From Bugula neritina (Eukaryota > Bryozoa > Gymnolaemata > Cheilostomatida > Bugulidae), in the NCBI GenBank assembly GCA_964035545.1, contig OZ037768.1, forward strand, positions 7,245,241-7,309,240: a DNA stretch of 64,000 nucleotides. Direction: 5' to 3'. Within the stretch, counting starts at the first letter, position 1; each line of letters starts with the position of its first letter. Shown piece by piece: positions 1 through 16,540 of the stretch. The notes below the pieces were generated by a model. That model was given only the letters and a program-made list of their open reading frames with translations. It searched no databases and had not been told where the DNA came from. The translations under genes were made by a program, and so were the position numbers.

Positions 1-147
1 TTTGTCCAAAAAAACAACATTTTCTCTGGTTTCACTTTGTTTTAACGTTTTCAAACTGCTGAGCCATTTTATTTCACCAGAATTATTATTATTATTATAG
101 TTTATGACATCACTTTAGTTATATTATAATATAAGACTGGCTTACAG

Positions 148-6468
<6,321 letters not shown>

Positions 6469-6659
6469 CCATTGCAAATCATTGCAAATACAGATTATAT
6501 GACATTCCTCCCCGTAGAAAATAGACAATAATGTGTACAACTGGTATAAAAGTGAACTTGTTGTTTCAAATAATGGTTTTGGAACTGTTCTAGTATATGT
6601 CTAATATTTACATCTTGTGGATAATGTAAGTACCATATATGATGGAATATTAGATTAAA

Positions 6660-7187
6660 TCAACTATCATCATTTTCCTCTACATCTTCATCAAAAGACA
6701 ATAAACTTTTATTCTTCACTTTTTTAGACGTTGATGTCTTTTTCAGTTTTTCAGATTTTTTTTCAGCGTCATTATTCTCAGCTGTTGTTTTCTTTGGCTT
6801 TTTAAAAAATATTTTCTCATCTGTTGCCTCTCTAGGTTTTACAGCTGCTTGTTTTTCAACATGTTTTGCTTCAGATTCTGTTAAATCTCCTGATTTTAAC
6901 ACTACTACCTTGAAATACAAGAACACATTCATACAGTTCATTGCAAATAAAATATATTGTTTGATATTTTATTAAAAACAAAAATATTTATATTATTCGT
7001 GCATCAACATCACCTGTGGTTTTTCATCATCAGGATCTGTGTCTGAATCGGAGTTATCTTCAAGTAGTTCTTGCTTTTTGGTGTCAACAGTTGGACTTTC
7101 TTTGTACCCTGCCTGTAGCTTCATCCTCTTCAGAAAGGCAGGCTCATCTTGTTGGACATATTGAACAGCCCGTTTTTGCTTGGACAT
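6660..7187 (-). CDS. KIAA1143: KIAA1143-like protein (DUF4604), 140 aa
   Basis: Two exons: 7187-7014 (58 codons, ATG at 7187) and 6908-6660 (82 codons plus TAA), joined in phase 0 by CAG|gtgatg and tttcaag|gta. The N-terminus MSKQKRAVQYVQQDEPAFLK, then the GYKESPTVDTK segment and an acidic DSDTDPDDEKPQVVVLKSGDL stretch, match the layout I remember for human KIAA1143 (154 aa). The tail is Lys-rich and ends NKSLLSFDEDVEENDDS, like the SLLSFD-acidic end of the family. Molecular function is unknown. The composition (low complexity, charged, no membrane segment) suggests a small, largely disordered, probably nuclear protein. A 5'-UTR intron is possible because tttttag lies immediately upstream of the ATG. 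Confidence 0.9.
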
Positions 7188-7499
7188 ACTAAAAACTAGA
7201 ATGCAACAAAAAACAGTTTGAAAAAATTAGAAATATGGCAAAAGACAAAAGGGAACATGTGCCCAAAGTTTCATGTTTAATTAATTATTAGATCAAGTGG
7301 CTTAACAATATTGAAAATTTTTGGTGTGCAATGATTTATTAACAGTAATTAATACTAATAGTCATCTTATTAGATTATAGCACAAAAATACCCAGATATA
7401 ATAAGTGCAGTGCAATTGCCAATTGTATTTATAATAATGTTGATATTCTATCTAGACAGAGAGCCACTACAAATATCAACAAGCCTCTTGAATATATAA

Positions 7500-9130
7500 T
7501 ATTAAAATTAGTATTAGTTGATAATTATCATCACACTCACTGATAAACTTAAAGTGATACTGATAACTTGATAACCATTATCATTATGTCTATGATTATG
7601 ATCAAATTTAATGTAAATAATCATTTAATATCATCATAATAGACAAAATAATAATTATAATTACTACTACTATTGTCCATTACTATTAGTAGTATTACGT
7701 ATTTACTATTACTATTAGTATTAGTATTAATAATAATATTATATTTATTATTATTAGATATTTATATTAATTTTAAATTTAATAACAGTAGGCGTAGCTT
7801 TAGAACTAGAAGTATCAACTATCACGTTCAGCCTATTGTCATTGTGAATGACTGAATCGTTGTGAGCGTGAGTTTCAGTTTAACGTTTAGTTTGATATTT
7901 TAATTTACCTAATGATATTCAATTTCCTATTGATAGTAAGATATTCATATTATTATAATTATTAAGTTTAACTTTAAGTTTAAGTCAAGTTTAACTTCTA
8001 GTAATACTCGTACTGATTAACTCTTTTACTTTCAGTCAACAAGTCGTACATGTATGGTTTCAGTTCCTAGTTATAGTGATATTCATATTATAAGACAGTA
8101 ATTAGAAAAGTTGATAATATCATGATAATGATTATGACAACACTTCTGTAGTAAGACTAAGTACCCATTTAAATTGAATCATAGAATAATGTAAGGACAT
8201 TTAAGGGTCAAGGAAAATAACTTAGTTGTAGTCGCCAGCATTTGTGCTTTCGAATTGGCTCGAATAGTAAGTGAATTATCAGAAAATCCATTATCGTAGC
8301 GAACCGGAACCAGTAATCCAACTACAATATAGAAATGTTGAGGTGAGATTCTAACCGTTTTCAAGCCATAAATAATTCCAAGTATGTTAGGCACAAAGAT
8401 GAAGCATAACTATACGTTTTGGTGCTCCTGTGCTGTAATAATAATCACCACCATACATTGTGTATCAGGTAAGTGCAAAATATTCTTTAAAATTATTTGC
8501 ACACGTTTGAAAAAAGTCGTTATTCTAAGATTCAAAGCAAGTAGGTCAGACTGAATCACTGATCAGTATGACTATGAGTATCACTATCAATATGACTGAG
8601 TATCACTGTGACTATTACTATTAGTGACTGAGGGTTGGACATAAACTTACTCTCAGTGTTAGTGAGTCAGTATCAGTATAAATTTCAAAATCAATATGAT
8701 TATCATAATGATAGTTATAGTAATAGTAAATGTAATAACTATAATAATAATAATAATATAAATATAATTATAATAATTCATACTCATACTGATACTGATA
8801 GTGATACTCATACTCTTACTGATAGTCATAGTGATACTTATACTCATAGTCATACTCATACTGCAACTCAGTCTCACACATCAGACTCAATTTAAACTAA
8901 ATAAGTGAGTATCAGTATGAGATTGAGTTAGACTTAAAATTATTGTTATATTATACTAATAATAACTCAATACTAATCCTAAGAGTAATAGCAATACTAA
9001 AATTAATTAATATTTTCTAGTTATAATGGTTTACTAATGTTAATAATTGTAGTAATACTAAATTAGTATTATTTTTAGTATTACAACCATAATTGTAAAT
9101 TTATATTAGTATTTATAATTGTATGAAATA
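7500..9130. repeat. Cryptically simple AT-rich tract (tri/hexanucleotide-like)
   Basis: Imperfect runs of TAT/ACT/AGT trinucleotides and related hexamers: tattactattagtattag around 7680-7740, tatgactatgagtatcacta around 8570, and tactcatactgatactgat around 8780-8870. No unit is perfectly tandem for long. The lachesin signal-peptide exon (8399-8468) sits inside this tract. Similar tracts occur at ~24.7-25.5, 32.8-33.7, 60.2-61.05 and 62.4-63.8 kb. Short open frames here look like artefacts of simple sequence. Confidence 0.8.
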
Positions 9131-12100
9131 CCATTATCACATTTAATGTAAAACTGATTACTAATATTGCAGTTTTCTTAATGCTGCTTTTTAACTTTTT
9201 GTCATAAGAGTTCGGGCTTCGCTTTAGGCCTAAGAAAAGTCTTTTATTTGACTGCGTTGCTAATTTTTTGTTCTCTGAATCAAAAAGATCTCATACGAAT
9301 TTCTTGTAGGTCTGGATCCTACTACGACGATCTTCAAGACGGGCCCGGTTATGGACGCTGTGAGGGGGAGCACCTTTGAGTTGAGGTGTGATGTGAGCAA
9401 TCGCCCAGATGGTATCTCGGTATGACAACTTCTTATATGTAGTAACGGCAATGGTTATAGTCCTTCTTTGTGTGTTACTTGTTTAGCATGTAATGTGCAT
9501 TGTGTTCTGTTCCCTCTATGCACACTTATAACATGTTATGTACAGTGAAAGTACCTCTCCTAGTCCACCTTACAGTTATATGTGTATACTTTAATTGCAC
9601 TGTTCAACTCCTGACTGTTTTGCACTCTCTGTTTGTGTAAACTAACTGCATGCCATTTGGCTATCAGTCTCATGGTGGTCCCTGTTCTAATTTATACATA
9701 TATTTATTTGTAAATTGTTTTATACCAGCAAGAGCAGTACATAAAGGTAATATATTTCCTGGCTTTCTAAAACAGTTGTATTTAAAGGCTATCTAATATC
9801 CTTTGATGCGGTATTGTTCTCACTCGGTTTACCTAGCTATTATATATGCATGTGTTGTTACCACATTGGTTATATCACTTCTTTATATAGTTAGTTCTTA
9901 TAGTTTGTTTGATTTATACTTATTTTGCTGATTTAATAATGTTACTGAATTTATTATTCAACCATCTGTTGTGTAGAAGTTCACTATTGTTGGTGTTGTA
10001 AAAAATCACTGAATTCAAAGTTTCTACTAACACCAAATTGTGGGAATGGAATTATTCTCAAACGTATTTCACATTAACACTGCAGCTAACATTATTGTAA
10101 CTGTTAGACTTACTTATTTCTATTCTTTACTCATTTTTCTTTTAATGTAACTCTACTAATTTTCAAAAATAGTGTGTTGTTTTAATTGTTGAGTTTTTTT
10201 ATTTTCATTATAATCTTCAATGTGTGTTACTCTGTATCCCACTCCCACCATCCCATCTTCTTCCCTCATGCATGTAGTAAGTATAGTGTGCCTATAATCA
10301 CTATGTGTCCTCGCCTATACACTTGCTCTCTACAAATCAGTGGTATTTGTAATAACCGTGTGTTATAATTGGTTGTTGGGTATTTTAGGTTCGGTAAGTT
10401 TTAATAATTTGTTTTCAATGTATGTTTACCATCTCTTAAAACGTTTTTGTCTCTAATTTTTTAAAATATATGTTTCTTGGCATAGTTATAGCATACGCAT
10501 GTGTCTGTTAATGTTGTCCAATACTTTTCTTTCAATCTTAGTGCATGCTATAGTTAAGAGTATTATAAGCAATTGTTTAAATATTTGCTGCCTGTTAACT
10601 AGACACGTTGGGAAAGAGACAGCACTAACTGTTCAGAGGGTATTTCTACCTGTAAGATCTTGATTGCCCAAGACCGTCTGCCCAAGGATGAGCAGAAGTA
10701 TGGTCTAAAGTTTCAAGCTGCTGACACCTACTTCCTGATTATCAAGAATGTGGATGAGAATGACGAAGGGAACTACGACTGTCAACTTCCACTGACCCTT
10801 TACACTAAGGTGTATGACACAGTGAGACTCAGGGTAGTGGGTATGTAGCCAGTTATATCTGTACAGAGCAGATTTTAGTGTGTATCTCCTCCTATACTGT
10901 AGGGATGTTGATTATTAAATATGCTTGCATCCATATTTATATCAATTGCTATTAGACATAAATCTGTAAATCTACTTCTATCTTACTACAGAGGCCCCCT
11001 CTATCGATCCCCTGAAGACCAGCTCTGATATGACAGTGACTCTTGGGGAAGATGTTGAATTGACTTGCGCTGCTTATGGCAGGCCAAAGCCTCTTGTTAA
11101 ATGGACTCGTGCTGGAAATAGAATGTTACCAGGCGGTGGATATGTTAGATATGTAAGTACGATGTGTTCTAATGTAATTGAAGTTGTTTGGTAGTGTAAT
11201 TCTAGTCTGTTATTTAAACGGAGCAGTCATCAGTAAAACCTGTTAGGGCATTTCAATTCAACATTGAGGAATATTTCTTGTCAGCATTTTAATGACTGTC
11301 ATTTCTGTATGGTATTCTAGTATGTACATGAATATTATAGTATGTACATTTGCAGTAAATGTACATACTGTAATATTCAAAGAGTTTTTAGGTAACACTT
11401 GATGTGAGCAAACCTCAATTTAATTAGTGTCTTTCAGACTAATTCATGTGTATACATTGTATATTGCAGTCCGAGAAACTGTTGATAAAGGAGATAGACT
11501 TTAACGGCAGAGGGGATTATATTTGTACAGCTACTAATGATTTGGGAGATGATGATCGGATTATCAACATCAATATGGACTGTAAGCATAACCTCCCTCC
11601 CCTCCTCCTCCCCCCCCTCCCTTGCACCCATAAGATGTAATTAACTGTAGTATGAAGAGCATAGGGCTAGTGATTGATGAAACTGAAGCCATGCCTCACA
11701 AGTTGTAAATAATTTTAATTTGATTTATAGCAAATGTACAAGACATGATATAACATACAAACCTGTGAAGTGTGTGAACATGTGTACAATTGTGTCTTGT
11801 TTGCATATACTGCACTGTGTGGTGGCTGTGTTATAGTCCCACCAGATGTACAAGCCAAGAACGCCGGAGCCAGCCAGAAGATTGGATATGAGATTCAGTT
11901 GTTCTGTCACGTAGATGCCTCTTCCAACAGCAGACCTGTTGTGACATGGACTGTCGGTGGTGATGTCGTGGGCAGCTCAAACAGGTGCTCTGTCGATTTA
12001 TATAGCAGCTGATTTTAAGCTCAATATTGCATTGTTTAGAATACAGCTGGGTCTTGTGTTTGACCATTGGTGGTGTCGGGGGTTCTTACAGAGACTTTAA

Positions 12101-13356
12101 AATGTTCAATCAAGATTTTCAATAAAGCTATTAACATCATGCGTATTATACATTGTGCAGTGCATCATACAATGTATAATATGTATAATATATGTTTTAG
12201 ATCACATAATAACCATAAAAATATAGTTGTATAATGCCTAGTGCTTGCTTATTTGTCACACTTTGCTGAAATTAAACAAGCACTGTTTTCTGTAGCATGT
12301 AGCCATGTCTAATGTGTATCATATAGCTATCTTACTGGCACCTGTAGCATGTAGCCATGTCTAATGTGTATCATATAGCTATCTTACTGTTTCCTGTAGC
12401 CATGTCTAATGTGTATCATATAACTATCTTACTGTTTTCTGTTGCAGTGACCTGTATAAAGTGACGGACTACACCTCCGCATTCAGCAGAGTGATCTCCA
12501 AACTCACCATATATAAAGTGAGTCCTGCTGAGATCAACACCGACATTAAATGCAGTGCCAGAAATGCTCTCGGGACAGGCAGCGATGTCTTCAGAATCAC
12601 AGGTACTTAAACTGTTTAGAAAATTATTTGAATTGTTAGTTCTTATATTACTACTAGACTTGCTGCTTCAACAAGTTCGTATAGTTGTGTGCATAACTGA
12701 TACCGTTTAAACATTATGGACATTGTATAATTTGATGCTGTAGACTGTAGAGTAAGAATAAAAACTACCTGATTACAATAGAGAGGTTGCCTTGTTTGTA
12801 ATGCTCAGTCACCAAGGCTATTTGGTTACATTTGGGCCATATTGAAATATCCAGAGATCATTCACTAATGATAACTGATAGATATTACAATTCTAATTTT
12901 AAATGTTGCAAATGCATATATTGTGTTTTGGATTGTATGTATAACCAAAGGATCCAATAAATTTTATTGAAAATAAGTTGATAAGTAAACTGAACCAGAA
13001 AAACAAAGGAGTCATATTTGTCATGAGACAAATTCAAATCCTATCAATGATAATTGGCAACTATCTCTTCACTCAACCTCAATGCTGTTATCAAGTTTTC
13101 TAAGTTGATGGATTAATTGAAGATATAGATACACAAAATGTAGTATAAAATAAATGTGCTTGGTTATACAATATCAAAGCTGCTGCAGATATAGGTAAAA
13201 CATAACTGTAATTAGACAGTCCTGCTAATGCTATCTCTGTATATATTTGCAGAGTCGGACACTGTGCAGCCCATCCGGGGAGCTTCGTCATCATCCAATC
13301 ATCTGCTGCTGACACTTTCTCTGTTGTTATTCTCTGCCATAGCTTGGATTCTTTAA
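8399..13356 (+). CDS. Lachesin/IgLON-like protein: signal peptide, three Ig domains, GPI-anchor signal (365 aa)
   Basis: Probable cell-surface adhesion molecule. Exons, all in phase: 8399-8468, 9310-9419, 10603-10840, 10992-11152, 11470-11581, 11837-11984, 12448-12602, 13253-13356 (TAA). The first exon encodes a signal peptide (MKHNYTFWCSCAVIIITTIH). Ig1 has FELRCDVSN ... GNYDCQLPL plus an extra cysteine pair (NCSEGISTC). Ig2 has VELTCAAYGRPKPLVKW ... GDYICTATN. Ig3 has IQLFCHVDAS ... TDIKCSARNALG. The C-terminus GASSSSNHLLLTLSLLLFSA runs to IAWIL* and is a typical GPI-attachment signal: small residues, spacer, hydrophobic tail, no cytoplasmic segment. This matches the lachesin/neurotrimin layout (three Ig, GPI). 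Exact orthology is not claimed. Exon 1 is weakest because the first intron is 841 bp, although phase and signal peptide fit. Confidence 0.87.
11330..11378. repeat. Near-perfect 22-bp-stem hairpin in an intron
   Basis: gaatatta-t-agtatgtacattt, loop gcagt, then aaatgtacatact-g-taatattc: a stem of 22 bp with one mismatch around a 5-nt loop. The arm sequence tatgtacat also occurs just upstream (11321). It lies in the lachesin-like intron between 11152 and 11470. It could be a small palindromic repeat or a structured RNA; nothing distinguishes these. Confidence 0.7.
12290..12440. repeat. 52-bp tandem repeat, ~2.8 units, lachesin-like intron
   Basis: Units starting near 12290, 12342 and 12394 share ctgtagcatgtagccatgtc followed by taatgtgtatcatatagctatcttactg. 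The third unit lacks the gcatgta segment. The array ends just before the acceptor gttgcag|tgacctg at 12448, the same position relative to an exon as the RAD54B minisatellite. Confidence 0.9.
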
Positions 13357-13949
13357 ATGAACTGTGTATTTTTATTTATCTCCACATTCCAATTTCTAGC
13401 ATGTAATATGTACTGACATGCTTTTCAAAACTTATGAAGTATCACTTATTTTTGTCAATGTTCTCATTGATTTTACTGGTACGTCGTGTTGCTATGCTAA
13501 TGGCTGCTAATTGTTAGTTTCACAGTTTGAATGACTAAGGTTTATTTTGTTACAGAAAATTACAACTTTTGTCATGTAACACTAGATTAAGCAGTTGACC
13601 GTATTATCACTCAAACAGTACAAAAGCCCTTATTTCAGGTTAGAACCACAGTATAATATTATATCCTTTTAAAATTTAACATTCCATTTGTGTCTCTTCA
13701 TTATCTCTATTATATCGCATTCCATTTTATGTATAAAAGTGTTTTATAATTTTTGTACATTACTGAAATCCCAAATACATTTTTGTATCTATTGCCACTT
13801 ATTTGTGAACATCTACACTATTTTTCTTGTTTACAATTGTATTGTTGCGTCTGTACCTCTATTCAAATGTGGCTGCGACATGTGCAATGCTATTTTCTCC
13901 ATGTCACCCAAGTGGTTCTTGAGAAAACATGCTGCCACCGTGTTCATGT
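13357..13949. other. Intergenic spacer: 3' flank of the lachesin-like gene
   Basis: About 590 bp of AT-rich sequence between the lachesin-like stop and the cyclophilin promoter. It presumably includes the 3' UTR. Overlapping short open frames at 13688-14037 on both strands show no family resemblance and were not annotated. Confidence 0.6.
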
Positions 13950-14004
13950 TGACGTGGCTCCGTCCAATCAGGTCATTACACACTTTAGTGTGAAAGTATA
14001 TAAG
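13950..14004 (+). promoter_or_regulatory. Cyclophilin core promoter with UPRE-like TGACGTGG, CCAAT box and TATA box
   Basis: TGACGTGG at 13950-13957 matches the known XBP1/ATF6 unfolded-protein-response element consensus TGACGTG(G/A). CCAAT follows at 13964-13968 and gTATATAAG at 13996-14004. The cluster is ~210-260 bp upstream of the cyclophilin ATG, and a 5'-UTR intron is predicted in between (donor agaag|gtaaat at 14079, acceptor ttacag at 14203). Use in vivo is inferred from the match and the gene's predicted secretory location. Confidence 0.6.
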
Positions 14005-14212
14005 ACTGCATTCTAACACAGGTTGATCACACATCAAAATACTTTTATTATAGAAAGATTTTCAAACTCTACTAGAAGGTAAATATTTTTAGTACGTTTT
14101 CCGCTGAGTTTGAATTTTTACACATCTAGATTTTAAAGCGCTTACTTTTACTCTATAAAATGAATTTCTGTTACTACATGGGCGCATCTGTTAATGGTTA
14201 CAGGGGTGTAAA

Positions 14213-16052
14213 ATGGTGAATCTGTTGACAAGCTTGGTTAGTTTCAGTCTATTGGTGGACTGTGCTGTCGCACATTTTGCTGGAGGTGAGAAAGTCACTG
14301 AGGAAGCTATACTTACATTTAGCATTGAAGATTACCAAGGTAAGTCACTTACACTAGCTGTAGGGTAGAGGTAGCTCTCCTCAACTTCATGTTTGATGAA
14401 ATGCTATTCAATTTGGGTTTATATTTGATCAATTTACCATGTTACTTATATCCTAAACCGGCATACTGCTATAAGTATTGACACCAACTGCTAGCAAAAT
14501 TGTGGGCATAAATGTGGACATAAATCCTTATGGCACTGATTGGCCAACCATCAGAAGGAAAATTTAGTAAGAAGTTTATTATGAGTCCACCCTGTGTTCT
14601 CTCTCTATGTCTAAACTATCATATCATAGGCCCAATATACCATAGATTTACATTAGTAGTTCAGTAAACTAAAAAGCTCTGAATATCATAATGAGGCTGG
14701 TAGTCAAATGTTTTTGCATCTATACTTGTAGCATACATGATACAAGTGAAATATTTTTTCAATTTCAAATGGTAATTTTTATTCATGTATATATTGTAAA
14801 TTTATTTTAAGGTTCTGGTGAGGAAAAAAATGTCTCAATACACATTGGTCTGTTTGGAGAAATCGCTCCAATGTCAGTTTTGAACTTTGTTGGGCTATGC
14901 AAGGGACAAGCTAAACAAGGGGTAAACTGCTTAAGACTTGAGTTGTCGCTCTTTCATAATTTTGTTTAATCTAATGAAATCTTACATTTATAAGATACAA
15001 AAAAATGTATTATTTCTAGAAATTTCTGCATTATGTTGGAACGCCTCTCCACAGAATAGTCCCAGATTTTGTCCTGCAAATGGGAGATGTACTAAATAGA
15101 GATGGCACTGGGGGTTAGTAGCCAATTAAAATTTTCAAAATTAAGTCAGTGCCTAAAACTCTTGCTCTATTAGAAACTTCTGTGCCAGTGTTGACCATTT
15201 GCTGATGACTATAGATCTATAGAACAGTCGCATAAAAGCAATGGCAATAGGATTCTTCCTACTCACTAATGCTTTTATGCTACTCACCCACTAGCATTTC
15301 CAGTGGCTTATAAAAAGCCATTACTTAGTATATGGTTGGCAAATTATTTTTGACGAAATACTACCACAATTCACTGTTGCTCCCTTCTACTACTGACCAG
15401 TTATTGTTTTTGAGTTTATACACAATCTATACTGTAAGTTTGTAATTATAGGTCTCATAATAATAATTAACTTGTAAAACTTTGCTAGGTTACAGCATCT
15501 TTGGGCCTACATATGACGATGAAGATTTCCATATGAGTCATGTCAGCAAAGGGTTTATGGGAATGGCAAACACTGGTAAAAACACCAACGGCTCGCAGTT
15601 CTACATAACTCTAGCTAAGGCTAGATGGTTGGATAGAAGTCATGTTGTATTTGGCAAAGTTATCAAAGGCTTGGTAAGTGAATTGGCTTCATGAAAATAC
15701 TGCTCAAGTTTATATAATACTTAGATTACGATTTGAAATTCTTATATAGGCTCTTTTTCTAAGCAATTAATTACAGTTCCACATTGTTTACTCAATCAAG
15801 GTTTAGATGCAATAATTTTGAATAGCTCATCGTTTTGCATGTAAAGTTACTAGCAGCAACAAGTGCTATGTTTTGTATTGGTAATTTTCTATATAGGATG
15901 TTGTGGCTGAAATTGGAGAGATACCAGCCAGCAAAGCAACAGCCCACCCAATAAAGGACATTACAATATCAGCATGTCAAATAGTTGATATTGACAGGAA
16001 ATGGGTGATGACTGAGGAACAGCTCTTTAGTGATGAAGACATTAAAGTCTAA
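14213..16052 (+). CDS. Secretory-pathway cyclophilin (peptidyl-prolyl cis-trans isomerase), 223 aa
   Basis: Catalyses prolyl cis-trans isomerisation, probably in the ER/secretory pathway. Exons in phase: 14213-14339, 14812-14921, 15020-15113, 15489-15673, 15897-16052 (TAA). Signal peptide MVNLLTSLVSFSLLVDCAVA. The cyclophilin domain starts at about residue 36. Active-site positions known from cyclophilin A are present: Arg in LHRIVPDFVLQMGD (with the Phe and Gln), Phe in NGSQFYIT, and Trp and His in RWLDRSHVVFGKV. The GYSIFGPTYDDEDF loop is family-typical though the first residues differ from the usual G(K/E)SIYG. The C-terminus (acidic, LFSDEDIKV) lacks KDEL. PPIB-like is the nearest description, but the domain is divergent, so no symbol is given. 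AATAAA lies at 16215-16220. Confidence 0.9.
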
Positions 16053-16540
16053 CTCAAAAAACACTATATGCAATATGTCTGCATAAATAACACAATGGCT
16101 ACTTAACATTTTTGAATACCAATTTATTACCCTTAAAATCAACTAAGTGTTTGCAGCAAATTTGATTTATTCTAATTATTTCTGAAATAGCATAAAATAC
16201 ATGTTTATAAGTTCAATAAAACTGTAAAAAAACTGATTTCTTGACTGCATGTAAATATGTTAAGGTATGTAAAGTGAGTGCAACAAGTAATGAATATAAC
16301 ACTTTCAGATGGTGAAGAAAAATTAGTTTAAAATATATATAATTCAATCAGCCTGTTTAGCTTAAATAAAGCATTGCAAAAATAAGTAAATAATAAATAT
16401 TGAGTGAAGCAGAAAAACTACTTGCTGCGTTATTTTCCAATCCATGCTAAGAAAAATATCATTCAGCATTCAATTTCAAGACCACGAAATAGATAGTTCG
16501 AAGGTCATTGTGAAATAATATGTATATTAAATAGAGCAGC
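16053..16540. terminator. Convergent 3' UTR space with crossing polyadenylation signals
   Basis: The plus-strand cyclophilin has AATAAA at 16215-16220, while TTTATT at 16166-16171 reads as AATAAA for the minus-strand PXK transcript. If both are used, the two mature transcripts overlap by several tens of bases. The rest is unremarkable AT-rich 3' sequence. Confidence 0.5.

Noticed and set aside
8635-8895. Asp/Thr/His-rich and Ser/Met-rich frames on both strands
   Set aside because: Products of simple trinucleotide-like sequence; no conserved content, and both strands are equally open.
13941-13968. ER stress response element (CCAAT-N9-CCACG)
   Set aside because: CCAAT and CGTGG are present but in the wrong spacing and orientation. 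Only the UPRE-type TGACGTGG match is retained.
13688-14037. Three overlapping ~70-100-codon frames before the cyclophilin gene
   Set aside because: No domain resemblance; they overlap the promoter with CCAAT and TATA boxes.
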